Notes: a model not told the origin generated them from the sequence alone. Positions 8,334 to 29,200 are shown, counted from the stretch's first letter. The stretch is DNA of 64,000 bases from Streptomyces davaonensis JCM 4913 (GCF_000349325.1 NC_020504.1:6544053-6608052), one strand, 5' to 3'. Translations and numbers: made by a program.

Positions 8334-9557
8334 TTACCTGGGTTCTACCGAGACCGGCAGGCTTGTTACGCCGTAGATGTCTGGGCGTTGGTGGTAGGTG
8401 GGGGTGCCCAGGGTGATGGTGCGGTAGCGGGTCAGGAGGGCGTTCAGGACGATGGATGACTCCATCCTGGCCAGGGGGGCGCCCAGGCAGAAGTGGATGC
8501 CGTGGGAGAAGGTCAGGTGGCCGGTGGGGGCGCGGTGGGGGTCGAAGCGGTCGGGGTCGGGGAACTGGACTTCGTCCCGGTTGGCCGAGAGGAGCCAGGT
8601 GACCACGATGCGGCCGGCCGGGACGTCCACCTCGCCGATGCGGGTGTCCTCGCGGGTCAGGCGGTAGAGGAAGGACACCGGCGGGCGGTAGCGCAGCACC
8701 TCGTCCAAGGCGCCGGGGATGAGGGACGGGTCCTTGCGGATCTCGGTGAGGGTGCCCGGGGTCTCGGCGAAGCTGAGCAGGGCGTTGCTCATGAAGAGGG
8801 TCGTCGTCAGGTGGCCCGCCAGCAGCAGGAACGCCGAGAAGTTGACCATCTGCTTGTCGGTGAGGCGTTCGCCGTCCGCCTCCGCCGCCGCCAGCCGGGA
8901 CAGCAGGTCGTCCCGGGGTGTCGTACGGCGGTCCTGGACGTGGGAGAGGAGATAGTCGGCCATCTCGGTCAGCTCGGCGGCCCGGGTCTTCGCGTAGCCG
9001 CCCTCCAGGAACTCGCCCGCCGTCACCTCGTCGCTGGGCGGCAGCAGATACTCCGCCCAGCGCCGGAACATCTCCCGGTCCGAGCTCGGGATGCCCAGCA
9101 GCTCGGCGATCACCACCACCGGCAGCGGCCCCGACAACTCCTCCACCAGGTCGAAGTCGGTGCGCTCGGCGATCGAGTCGAGCAGTTCCGTGGTGACCGC
9201 CTGGATCCGCGGTTCCAGGCCCGCCACCGTACGCGGGGTGAACGCCTGGCTGATCAGCTTGCGCAGCTGACCGTGGCGCGGCGGGTCGGTCACGCTCAGG
9301 GACGCCTCCGCGAAGTTCGGCAGACCCGGCTCCGGCGGCGGCGCCAGGGAGCTGAAGTCCGAGGAGAACACCGCGGGTTCGGACAGGACCCGCAGGGCGT
9401 CGGCGTGCCGGAGGACGTGGCACGAGCCGCTGGCGGGGTCGATCCACACCGGTGCCTCGCGGCGCATCCGCTTCAGCCACGCGTACAGCTCCCGGCCGTC
9501 GCCCACCACGGCCGGCGGCCCCTCGAACGGTGCGGCCTCGGGTGTCGCTGACGTCAT
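8334..9557 (-). CDS. Cytochrome P450 (tandem paralogue A)
   Basis: A 407-residue bacterial class I P450. The heme loop FSHGIHFCLGAPLAR carries the ligand Cys357, EVLRYRPP is the ExxR motif, and DPPRHGQLRKLI is the typical B-C segment. The I-helix motif reads AGHLTT. The acidic residue of the usual A-G-x-D/E-T-T is Leu250, which should disturb proton delivery or reflect substrate-assisted activation. It follows the paralogue at 9570-10799 by 12 bases in one leftward operon. No ferredoxin gene is linked. It probably tailors the NRPS/PKS product, because the operon is divergent from the biosynthetic operon. Confidence 0.9.
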   Translation of the reverse strand: MTSATPEAAPFEGPPAVVGDGRELYAWLKRMRREAPVWIDPASGSCHVLRHADALRVLSEPAVFSSDFSSLAPPPEPGLPNFAEASLSVTDPPRHGQLRKLISQAFTPRTVAGLEPRIQAVTTELLDSIAERTDFDLVEELSGPLPVVVIAELLGIPSSDREMFRRWAEYLLPPSDEVTAGEFLEGGYAKTRAAELTEMADYLLSHVQDRRTTPRDDLLSRLAAAEADGERLTDKQMVNFSAFLLLAGHLTTTLFMSNALLSFAETPGTLTEIRKDPSLIPGALDEVLRYRPPVSFLYRLTREDTRIGEVDVPAGRIVVTWLLSANRDEVQFPDPDRFDPHRAPTGHLTFSHGIHFCLGAPLARMESSIVLNALLTRYRTITLGTPTYHQRPDIYGVTSLPVSVEPR

Positions 9558-9569
9558 CGGCTCGTCTCC

Positions 9570-10799
9570 TCAGGCGGTCTCGACGGTGATCGGCAGGCTC
9601 TTCACCCCGAAGATCTCGGGGCTGCGCTCGTAGTAGACGGGCGTTCCCACGTCCACCTGGCGGTAGCGGTCGAGGAGTTCGTTCAGCACGATCCGGGACT
9701 CCAGCCGGGCCAGCGGGGTGCCGATGCAGAAGTGGATGCCGTGACCGAACGTCAGATGGGTGTTCGGGGTGCGGGAGATGTCGAAGCGGTCCGGGTCGGG
9801 GAAGTGCCGCTCGTCGCGGTTGCCGGACATCTGCCAGCACATCACCGGCACGTTCGCCGGCAGGGTGACCCCGCCGAGCTCGGTCTCCTGACGGGTGACC
9901 CTGGCCTGGAAGACCACCGGCGGGCGGTGCCGCAGCACCTCCTCCAGGGCGGCCGGCACCAGCTCGCGGTCCTCGCGCACCGCCTTCAGCTGCGCCGGCT
10001 CGTCCGCGAAGCTCAGCAGGGTGTTGCCCATCAGCAGCGACGTCGTCAGATGGCCCGCCAGCAGCAGGAAGTTCAGGAAGCTCACCGTCTCGCCGTCGGT
10101 CAGCGCGTCGCCGTCGACCTCGGCCGTCACCAGCCGGCTGATCAGATCGTCGCGCGGGGTGGTACGGCGGTCCTGGACGTGGCCGAGGAGATAGGCGTGC
10201 ATCTCCTTGAGCTGGGCGGCGATCTGCTCGGGCATCGTGCCGTCGGGCACCGCGCCCACCGGCAGCTCGTAGTTGGTCGACAGCAGGGCCTCGCCCCAGC
10301 CGCGGAACAGCTCGCGGTCGGCCGGCGGGATGCCCAGCATCTCCGCGATGACGATCACCGGCAGCGGATAGGCCACCGCGGAGACCAGGTCGAAGTCCCG
10401 CTCCCCGGCGACCGTGTCGAACAGCTCCCGGGTCAGCACCTCCACCTTGGGCTCCAGCTGGGCCACCATGCGCGGGGTGAACGCCTGGCTGACCAGGCGG
10501 CGCAGCTTGCCGTGCCGGGGCGGGTCGGTCATCGTCAGCACGCCCTCGGTGAAGTTGGGGGCGTCCGGGTCGGGCGGCGGCATGATCGCGCTGAAGTCGG
10601 AGCTGAAGACGTCCGGGGAGGACAGCACCTTCAGCAGGTCGTCGTAGCGGAACACATGGGCGGCGCCGGTCATGTCGTCCCGCCACACCGGGTGGCGGTC
10701 ACGCATGGTCCTCAGCCAGTCCAGCAGCTGACTGCCGTCGCCCACGCCGGTCGGGGGGCGCGGAATTTCGGTTGTCGCGGTGGCTTCCGTGGGTTCCAT
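9570..10799 (-). CDS. Cytochrome P450 (tandem paralogue B)
   Basis: A 409-residue P450 closely related to the downstream gene along its whole length: both share DPPRHG, QAFTPR, DRRTTPRDDL and LLLAGHLTT. The heme ligand is Cys358 in FGHGIHFCIGTPLAR. As in its paralogue, the I-helix reads AGHLTT, with Leu251 in place of the acid. ATG 10799 is the first gene of the leftward pair, and the 246-base gap to the aminomutase gene should hold divergent promoters. Tandem duplication followed by divergence is the simplest history. Two successive or alternative oxidations of the peptide, or an oxidative coupling, are possible roles. Confidence 0.9.
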   Translation of the reverse strand: MEPTEATATTEIPRPPTGVGDGSQLLDWLRTMRDRHPVWRDDMTGAAHVFRYDDLLKVLSSPDVFSSDFSAIMPPPDPDAPNFTEGVLTMTDPPRHGKLRRLVSQAFTPRMVAQLEPKVEVLTRELFDTVAGERDFDLVSAVAYPLPVIVIAEMLGIPPADRELFRGWGEALLSTNYELPVGAVPDGTMPEQIAAQLKEMHAYLLGHVQDRRTTPRDDLISRLVTAEVDGDALTDGETVSFLNFLLLAGHLTTSLLMGNTLLSFADEPAQLKAVREDRELVPAALEEVLRHRPPVVFQARVTRQETELGGVTLPANVPVMCWQMSGNRDERHFPDPDRFDISRTPNTHLTFGHGIHFCIGTPLARLESRIVLNELLDRYRQVDVGTPVYYERSPEIFGVKSLPITVETA

Positions 10800-10835
10800 C
10801 GGTTGGGTCCCCTGTCGTTCGTCTGCGGCGCCGTC

Positions 10836-10865
10836 GTGGCTTGTTGCGCAGTTCCCCGCGCCCCT
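10836..10865. repeat. Streptomyces-type intergenic motif
   Basis: GTGGC, a short variable stretch and GCGCAGTTCCCCGCGCCCCT match a short motif that I recognise as recurring in intergenic regions of many Streptomyces genomes. Its function is not known to me. It lies in the divergent promoter region between the P450 pair and the biosynthetic operon. Confidence 0.4.
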
Positions 10866-10944
10866 GAGGGACGCTGCCGAACCGCATCTGGTGCGGCGGA
10901 CGTTAGTGCTCGTGACCGTCTCCGACCGGGGGTGCTGCCGGAAG

Positions 10945-10973
10945 TTGACGTCCCCGGGTCAGGAACGTGCCAT
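10945..10973 (+). promoter_or_regulatory. Candidate promoter of the biosynthetic operon
   Basis: TTGACG at 10945-10950 and TGCCAT at 10968-10973 are separated by 17 bases, about 75 bases upstream of the first gene. The -35 is good and the -10 is weak. I saw no better pair in the 246-base gap. Confidence 0.3.
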
Positions 10974-11045
10974 CCCGGCGGTCGCGCCGGACGGCCGACC
11001 TAGCGTTCCCCTCAAGTCGCAGTCGTGAGGGACGGGGGACCCAGC

Positions 11046-12377
11046 GTGCACTTGACGGTCGACGGCACCACCACTCGCTTCCGCGCGTACGGACCGCGGC
11101 AGCTGGACGACATCGCCCGGCGCTATCCGCTCCCGGACGCCGCGCGCGAGACGGTACGGCTGCTGTCCCGGGTGCTGCCGTTCCGGGTGAACGAGTACGT
11201 GCTCTCCGAACTCGTCGACTGGACACGGGTTCCGGACGATCCCATGTACCAACTCGTCTTCCCACAGGCCGGGATGCTCGACGAGGCCGACCTGGGCGTA
11301 CTGCGCCGGCTGGCCGGACGCCGGGACGGCGACCCCGAAGTGGTCGCCGCCGTACGGGAGATCCGGGAGCGGCTCAACCCGCATCCCGGCGGGCAGCAGG
11401 AGCTGAACGTGCCCCGCGACGACTCCGGTCCGGTCCCGGGGCTCCAGCACAAGTACCGCGAGACCGTGCTGTACTTCCCCGGCCAGGGCCAGACCTGCCA
11501 CACCTACTGCACCTACTGCTTCCGCTGGGCGCAGTTCGTCGGGGACGCCGACCTGCGGTTCGCCGCGCGCGGTCCGGCCGGGCTGCTCCGGCATCTGCGC
11601 GGCCATCCCGACGTCAGCGATGTGCTCGTCACCGGCGGCGACCCGATGGTGATGACCACCGAGCGGCTGCGCGGCCACCTGGAGCCGCTGCTGGACGTGC
11701 CGACCGTGCGGACCGTCAGGATCGGCACCAAGTCGCCCGCCTACTGGCCGCAGCGGTTCGTCAGCGACAGCGACGCCGACGACGTCCTGCGCCTGTTCGA
11801 GCGGGTCGTCCAGTCCGGGCGCACCCTCGCGGTGATGGCCCACCTCAGCCATCCGCGCGAACTCGCCACCCCGCTCGCCCAGCGCGCCCTGGAACGGATC
11901 CGGGCGACCGGCGCCGTCGTGTACTGCCAGGCCCCGCTCATCGGCCACGTCAACGACAACGCCGCCACCTGGTCCGGGCTGTGGCGGGCCGAACTCGCCG
12001 CGGGGCTGGTGCCGTACTACATGTTCGTGGCCCGGGACACCGGGCCGCACGCCTACTACCGGGTGCCGCTGGCCCGCGCGGTGGACATCTTCCAGGAGGC
12101 CTACCGCGAACTGCCCGGCCTCGCCCGGACCGTGCGCGGGCCGGTGATGTCGACCACCGTCGGCAAGGTAGTCGTGGACGGGGTGGAACACCTTCCCGAG
12201 GGGCGGTACTTCCGGCTGCGGCTGCTCCAGGCCCGCGATCCACGCCTCGTCGGACGTCCGTTCCGGGCGCCCTGGTCGCCGACCGCCGCCTGGGTCGACG
12301 AGCTGCGGTGCGAGGCGGGCGCGGACGAGGCGCTGCACGCCGCACTCACCGGCGGGGCCCGGGCGGAGGTGGCGTGA
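11046..12377 (+). CDS. KamA-type radical SAM 2,3-aminomutase-like enzyme
   Basis: A 443-residue radical SAM protein of the lysine-2,3-aminomutase group. The cluster motif is CHTYCTYC (Cys151, 155, 158), followed by VLVTGGDPMVM, VRIGTKSPAYWP, HLSHPREL and GHVNDN, all recognisable LAM blocks. Lys374 in TTVGKVVVDG is the probable PLP lysine. The residue seven before it is Val, where the clostridial lysine enzyme has the Asp (D330) that binds the substrate epsilon-amine. Lysine is therefore not the obvious substrate. Start: GTG 11046 has GGGGGA six bases upstream, whereas the in-frame GTG at 11025 has no ribosome site. It is the first gene of the biosynthetic operon and is coupled to the next by TGATG. 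It probably makes a beta-amino acid building block. Confidence 0.8.
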   Translation: MHLTVDGTTTRFRAYGPRQLDDIARRYPLPDAARETVRLLSRVLPFRVNEYVLSELVDWTRVPDDPMYQLVFPQAGMLDEADLGVLRRLAGRRDGDPEVVAAVREIRERLNPHPGGQQELNVPRDDSGPVPGLQHKYRETVLYFPGQGQTCHTYCTYCFRWAQFVGDADLRFAARGPAGLLRHLRGHPDVSDVLVTGGDPMVMTTERLRGHLEPLLDVPTVRTVRIGTKSPAYWPQRFVSDSDADDVLRLFERVVQSGRTLAVMAHLSHPRELATPLAQRALERIRATGAVVYCQAPLIGHVNDNAATWSGLWRAELAAGLVPYYMFVARDTGPHAYYRVPLARAVDIFQEAYRELPGLARTVRGPVMSTTVGKVVVDGVEHLPEGRYFRLRLLQARDPRLVGRPFRAPWSPTAAWVDELRCEAGADEALHAALTGGARAEVA

Positions 12378-13630
12378 TGAGCTCCGGGATATCGCCCAAT
12401 CTCGCACTCGACCAGGAGGTCGCCCGGCTCCGGGCCGCCGGGGAGCGGGTGCTGCATCTGGGGTTCGGGGAGGCGCGGCTGCCGTTGCCCGCCGGGCTGG
12501 TGCGGGCGCTCGGTGAAGCGGCCGGGCACACCGCCTACGGGCCGGTCGCGGGACGCCCCGAGGTGCTGGCCGCCGTGGCCGGGTACCACCGGCGGCGGGG
12601 GCTGCCCACCGAGGGCGGGCAGATCGCCGTGGCGCCCGGCAGCAAGCCGCTGCTGATGGCGCTGGTCGCCGCCGTCGAGGGGGACGTGCTGCTGCCCCGG
12701 CCGGCCTGGGTGACGTACGGGCCGCAGGCGCGGCTGATGGGGCGCCGGGCCTGGGGAGTGGACATCCCTCCGGAGTGCGGGGGCGTGCCCGAGCCGGACG
12801 CGCTGGCCCGGACCCTGGAGCGGATCCGGGAACAGGGGCGGCGGGCCGGGCTGCTGGTGCTGACCCTGCCGGACAACCCGACCGGCACGCTGGCGCCGCC
12901 CGAAATCGTCGACAGGGTCTGCGAGATCGCCCGCGAGGCGGACCTCACCGTGGTCTCCGACGAGATCTACCGGGACCTTCTGCACGACCCCGCCACCGGC
13001 TTCCGCAGCCCCGCCGAGGTCGCGCCCGAGCGCACGGTTGTCACCACCGGCCTCAGCAAGACGCATGCCCTCGGCGGCTGGCGGATCGGTTCGGCACGGT
13101 TCCCCGCCGGGGACCGGGGCGAGCGGCTGCGCGCCCGCGTCCTCGCCACCGCCAGCGAGGTCTGGTCCTCGCTGGCCGGACCGCTCCAGAGCGTCGCCCG
13201 GTACGCCTACGACGAACCGCCCGAGCTGACCGCGCACGTCGCCCGCGGCGCCCGGCTGCACGCCGACGTCACCCGGGCCGTGCACCGCGTCATGACCGAC
13301 GCGGGCGCCCGGTGCCGTACCCCCGGCGGCGGCTTCTACGTCTACCCCGACTTCGAGCCCGCCCGCGAGGTGCTCGCCGCGCACGGCGCCGTCGACTCGG
13401 CGTCCCTGGAGCGGGTGCTGCTGGAGCGGGCCGGGGTCGCCGTGCTCGGCGGCCACCACTTCGGCGACGATCCGCACGCCCTGCGCTTCCGCGCCGCGAC
13501 CAGCCTCATGCACGGCGCGACCGACCTTCAGCGCCGTACCGCGCTGGACGCCGACGACCCCACCGAACTTCCGCACATCCGCCGCGAGCTGGAACAGCTC
13601 GCGCAGGCCCTGACGAAGCTGACGGCCTGA
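12377..13630 (+). CDS. PLP-dependent class I/II aminotransferase
   Basis: A 417-residue fold-type I enzyme. LPDNPTGTL provides the conserved Asn, SDEIYRDLLH the Asp-Tyr pair, TTGLSKTHALGG the Schiff-base Lys228, and a late FRAATS segment the carboxylate-binding Arg. It resembles aspartate/aromatic aminotransferases and the MalY/aminocyclopropane-carboxylate type. ATG 12377 overlaps the aminomutase stop by one base, so the two are coproduced. Together they may make, or interconvert keto and amino forms of, a non-proteinogenic amino acid for the synthetases. Substrate unknown. Confidence 0.85.
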   Translation: MSSGISPNLALDQEVARLRAAGERVLHLGFGEARLPLPAGLVRALGEAAGHTAYGPVAGRPEVLAAVAGYHRRRGLPTEGGQIAVAPGSKPLLMALVAAVEGDVLLPRPAWVTYGPQARLMGRRAWGVDIPPECGGVPEPDALARTLERIREQGRRAGLLVLTLPDNPTGTLAPPEIVDRVCEIAREADLTVVSDEIYRDLLHDPATGFRSPAEVAPERTVVTTGLSKTHALGGWRIGSARFPAGDRGERLRARVLATASEVWSSLAGPLQSVARYAYDEPPELTAHVARGARLHADVTRAVHRVMTDAGARCRTPGGGFYVYPDFEPAREVLAAHGAVDSASLERVLLERAGVAVLGGHHFGDDPHALRFRAATSLMHGATDLQRRTALDADDPTELPHIRRELEQLAQALTKLTA

Positions 13631-13656
13631 CGGCCGTGCCCACCGGAGGGAAAGAC

Positions 13657-14349
13657 ATGACCACGGGTGCCGAACCGGGCACACAGCCGTCGCTCGCCGG
13701 GTTCAGCGGCGACACCACCGTGTCCCCGCCGAGCGGATACGAGCACCGGCTGCGCGAGGACATCGCCGTACTCGACTCCTGGCTCGTCGACTACATCAGT
13801 CAGCCGCATCCGCAGCTGCGCCGCAAGGGAGCCGTCTGCCCGTTCGTGCCGGCCGCGCTCCAGGCCGACGCGCTGCGTGCCGCCTTCCACTACGAGGTCT
13901 CCGGCAAGGACCCCGACGAACTGCACGCCCTGCTGGAGGAGGAACTCGACCGGTTCGTCCGCCGGCCCGCCGAGGATTCCCTGGACAGCCTTGTCGTGGT
14001 GCTGCCCGACCTCGCCGAGGACGGGTACGCGGCCCTCGACGAGGTGCACGCCCGGCTGAAGAACGCCGCCGTGGCGGGCGGCGCCATGATCGGCCAGTTC
14101 CACCCCGCCTGCGACGAACGCTCGGTGCGCAACGACGGGTTCCGGGTCTCCCGCTCCCCGCTGCCGCTGCTCGCCGTCCGGCACATGGCCTCGCACGACA
14201 TCCTCTTCCTGCACGAACTCCCGCACTGGTTCGCCGCCTACCGCGAACGCTTCGGCGCGCAGTTCGCCGAGGGCCGGATCCGCGAGCCGCTGATGCTCGG
14301 CCTGTACGCCGCGGCCGAGCGCCGCCACGTCCGGCGGAGGGAGTCCTGA
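13657..14349 (+). CDS. Conserved hypothetical protein (DUF6875-like), pathway-associated
   Basis: A 230-residue soluble protein without signal or membrane segments. Notable motifs are GAVCPFVP near residue 50, LVVVLPDL, MIGQFHP and SPLPLLAVRHM. The CPFVP and FHP boxes are what I associate with the DUF6875 family, which has no assigned activity. GGAGGG precedes ATG 13657 by 6 bases. It is tightly placed between the aminotransferase (26-base gap) and the O-methyltransferase (TGATG overlap), so a role in building-block formation or tailoring is likely. The conserved Cys and His pairs could be catalytic or metal ligands, but nothing proves this. Confidence 0.6.
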   Translation: MTTGAEPGTQPSLAGFSGDTTVSPPSGYEHRLREDIAVLDSWLVDYISQPHPQLRRKGAVCPFVPAALQADALRAAFHYEVSGKDPDELHALLEEELDRFVRRPAEDSLDSLVVVLPDLAEDGYAALDEVHARLKNAAVAGGAMIGQFHPACDERSVRNDGFRVSRSPLPLLAVRHMASHDILFLHELPHWFAAYRERFGAQFAEGRIREPLMLGLYAAAERRHVRRRES

Positions 14350-15432
14350 TGCGCCCCGAGGAAGCCGACGCCGCCGTCGCCGTACGCGCGCTGCTGTACG
14401 CCCCGCTGGTCTCGCGCGCCCTGTGCGCGGTGGCCGAACTGGGTATCCCCGACGCCCTGGCGGACGGTCCGCGCACCGCCGCCCGGCTCGCCCGGGACAC
14501 CGGCGCCCACGAGGCGGCCCTGCACCAGGCGCTGACCGCGCTGACCGCCTTCGAGGTCTTCGAGGCGCTGCCGGACGGCCGGTTCGCCCTCGCCCGGCTC
14601 GGCACCGCCCTCACCACGAGCGCCCCCGGCAGTGCCCTGCCCAGCGCCCTGATGGCCCAGGCCCTCACCGCCCGCGCCTGGCAGGGCATCCCGGACACCG
14701 TGCGCACCGGGACGCCCGCCTTCGACCAGGAGTTCGGCGCCGACTTCTTCGCCGTCCTCGACCAACGCCCGGACCTGCGGGACCTGTTCGACGCCACGCA
14801 GGCCCGGGACGTCGAACTGGAGAGCGCCGCCATCCTGCGCGCCCACGACTTCTCCACGGCCGGCACCCTCGTCGACGTCGGCGGCGGCGACGGCGCCCTC
14901 CTGTGCGAACTGCTCGCGGCCCACCCGGAGTTGCGCGGGGTGCTGCTCGACCGGCCCGCCGCGGCCGCCGCGGCCCGCGCCCGGTTCACCGCCGCCGGGC
15001 TCGCCGACCGTGCCGAGACCCGTGCCGGGGACTTCTTCACCGCCGTACCGGACGGCGGGGACGTCTATCTGCTGCGCGAGATCCTGCACGACTGGGACGA
15101 CGAGCAGTGCGTCACCGTGCTCGCCGCCTGCCGCCGCGCCATGCCCGCGCACGCCCGCCTCGTCGTCGTCGAACTCGCCGCCGACGACCGGCCGGGCACC
15201 GACGCCGACGCCCGGATGACCGCGCTGATGACGCTCTACATGCTCTCCGTGCTGCCCGGCCGCGAGCGCACCCCCGGCGAGTTCGAGGCCCTGTTCGGCA
15301 AGGCGGGCCTGCGGCTCACCTCCGTGACCCGCCTGACCGGACAGAAGACCCTCCTCGTCGCGGTCCCCGAAGGCGCCACCCCCGAACCCGCCGACCCGTC
15401 CGCCCGAACGAGCCGTGAGCGGAGCACCGACC

Positions 15433-15440
<8 letters not shown>
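14349..15440 (+). CDS. SAM-dependent O-methyltransferase (acetylserotonin-OMT/TcmN family)
   Basis: A 363-residue methyltransferase with an N-terminal dimerisation helix-turn-helix ([20 protein letters not shown]). The SAM-binding glycine loop [11 protein letters not shown] is near residue 177, and the catalytic region [13 protein letters not shown] has the general-base His. The family methylates phenolic or other hydroxyl oxygens. ATG 14349 overlaps the previous stop (TGATG), and the stop lies inside the start region of the first NRPS. Likely targets are a hydroxyl made by one of the P450s or by the in-line monooxygenase, or a phenol on a building block. Confidence 0.88.
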
Positions 15441-26267
<10,827 letters not shown>

Positions 26268-26271
<4 letters not shown>

Positions 26272-29200
26272 ACCAACGGTCCGGACTGAGCGACGTCCTG
26301 CCGCTCTCCCCGCTCCAGGAGGGCCTGTTCTTCCACAGCCTCTACCACCCGGACGGGCCCGACGTGTACGTCACCCAGCTCGTCCTCGATCTCGCCGGTC
26401 CGCTCGACGCCACCGCGCTGCGCCGGTCCGCCGAGGCCCTGCTGGTGCGCCATCCCCAGCTGGGCGCGGCGTTCTGGACGGAGGGTCTCGACCGGCCGGT
26501 TCAGGTCCTGCCGCGTGCGGTCGAACTGCCGTGGGAGGAAGTCGACTTCAGCGGATCCCCGGACGGCGCCGACCGCTTCCTCGCCGCCGACCGGGCCCGC
26601 CGCTTCGACCTCGCGGCGCCCCCGCTGGTGCGCGCCGCCCTGCTCCGGCTGGCCCGGGACCGGCACCGGCTGATGCTGACGGTCCATCACATCCTGCTGG
26701 ACGGCTGGTCCACGCCCGTGCTGGTGCGCGAACTCCTCGCGCTCTACGACGCGGACGGCGACCCCTTGGCCCTGCCGCCCGCCCCGCCCTACCGCGACTA
26801 TCTGGCCTGGGTGGCCCGGCAGGACGGGGCCGCCGCCCGCGCGGCCTGGCGGGCCGAGCTGGCCGGGGTGGACGAGCCCACCCGGATCGCCCCGCCCGCC
26901 GCCGAGCCGGCTCCGCGGGTGCCCCGGCGCCGTACCGCCGACCTCGACGAGGACCTCACCCGGGCGCTCACCGAGCTGGCCCGCTCCCGGGGGCTGACCC
27001 TGAACAACCTGGTCCAGGCGGCCTGGGCGGTGCTGCTGGGCCGGCTCACCGGCCAGGACGACGTCGTCTTCGGAACCGTGGTCTCCGGACGGCCGCCCGA
27101 ACTGCCCGGCGTCGACGCCATGGTGGGGCTGTTCATCAACACGGTGCCCACCCGGGTGCGTACGTCCCCCGCCGACCCGCTCGCCGCGGTGGCCGTCCAG
27201 GCCCGCGACCGGCACCTGGCGACGAGCGCGCACCACCATCTGCCGCTCGCCGACGTCCAGCGGGCGGCCGGGGTCGCCGAACTCTTCGACACCGTCGTCG
27301 TGTTCGAGAACTACCCCACCGGATCCGCCGCCCTCACCGCCCGGCAGCTGACCGTCACCGGCATCGTCGGCCATGACGCCACCCACTACCCGCTGATGCT
27401 GGCCGTCGTCCCCGGCGCCCGACTGCACCTGCGGCTCGACCACCGCGCCGACCTGATCGACGACGAACGCGCCGAGGAGATCCTGGCCGCGCTGTGCGCC
27501 GTCCTCATCGCCTTCGCCGCCGACCCCGACCAGGCCACGGGCCGCGTCGAACCGCTGCCGCCCGCCCGGCTGACGCAGGTCCTGACGGACTGGAACGACA
27601 CCGGCCGCCCGGTGCCCGACACCACGCTCGCCGGACTCCTCGACGACTCCTTCCGCCGCCGCCCGCACGAGGTGGCCCTGGTCTTCGGCGACGAGGAGCT
27701 GACCTACGCCGAACTCGACGCGCGGGCCTCCCGGCTGGCCCGGTATCTGATCGAGCGGGGCGCGGGACCCGAGCGGATCGTGGCGCTCGCCGCCGACCGG
27801 TCCGTGCTGCTGGTCGTCGCCCTGCTCGCCATTGTCCGCACCGGTGCCGCCTACCTGCCCGTGGACCCGGACTACCCGGCCGAACGCATCACCGGCATGC
27901 TCGCCGACGCCCGGCCCGCCCTGCTGCTCTCCGACAGCGCGGCCGTCGGCCGACTCCCCGCCGCCGACTGGACCGTCCTCGACGAACTGGACCTCCAAGA
28001 TCTCCAGGACCGCCCGGGCCCCCACGCCCCCGTCACCGGCGACACCGCCGTCAACGTCGTCTACACCTCCGGCTCCACCGGCCGCCCCAAGGGCGTCGTC
28101 GGCACCCAGCGCGGCCTGGTCAACCGGATGGCCTGGTTCGCCGAGCTGTACTCCTTCGACGCCAACGACCCGGTGTGCGCGAAGAGTTCGATCAGCTTCA
28201 TCGACGGCACCGTGGAGATCCTCCAGACCCTCGTGCACGGCGGCCGGGTCGTCCTCGCCGACGCCGCCACCGCCAAGGACCCGGCCGCGCTCGCCGACCT
28301 CGTCGGCAAGAGCGGCACCCGCGTCCTGACCGCCGTACCGAGCCTGCTCCAGGCCCTGCTGAAGGAGGAGGAAGACAGCGCCGACGGCGCCGGACGGCTC
28401 GCCTCGCTGCGTCTCGTGCTCAGCAGCGGCGAGCCCATGCCGCCCGAACTGCCCGCCCGGCTCGCCCGCTGCTGCCCCGACGCGCGACTGATCAACTTCT
28501 GCGGCTGCACCGAGGTCAGCAGCGAGAGCCTGTACGCCCACTGCACCGTCCACGACCAGTCCATCGGCCGCCCCCTGTGGAACACCCGCGCCCACGTCCT
28601 CGACTCCGCCCTGCGCCCGGTGCCCCCGGGCACGCCCGGCGAGCTGTACTACGGCGGCGTCGGTGTGGGCCGCGGCTACCTGGGCCGGGCCGCGGTCACC
28701 GCCGAACGGTTCGTCGCCGACCCCTTCGGCCCGACCGGGGCGCGCATGTACCGCACCGGCGACCTGGTGATGTGGCGGCCCGACGGCAGCCTCGCCTTCC
28801 TGGGACGCGCCGACGACCAGGTGAAGGTGCGCGGGGTGCGGGTGGAGCCCGGCGAGGTCGAGGCCGTCCTCGCCGCCCACCCCGACGTCACCGAGGCCGC
28901 GGTGGCCGTACGGGAGCTGCCCGGCGCCGCCCGCGCCCTCGTCGGCTACGTCGTCCCCGCCCGCGGCGGCGACCCGCTCGACCCGGTCGCCCTGCGCCGG
29001 CACGCCGCGGACCGGCTGCCCGCGGCCATGGTGCCGGGCGCCCTGGTCGTCGTGGACCGCCTGCCGCGCACCCCGAACGGCAAGGTGAACCGGCGTGCCC
29101 TGCCCGCACCCGACGCGCGCGCGGCGCGGACCGCGCCTCCGTCGGGCCCCGAGGAACAGGTGCTGTGCGAGCTGTTCGCCGAGGTGCTCGAACTCCCCTT

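Noticed and set aside
11046..12377. Naming the radical SAM enzyme lysine 2,3-aminomutase
   Set aside because: The residue at the epsilon-amine-binding position is Val, so the substrate is left open.
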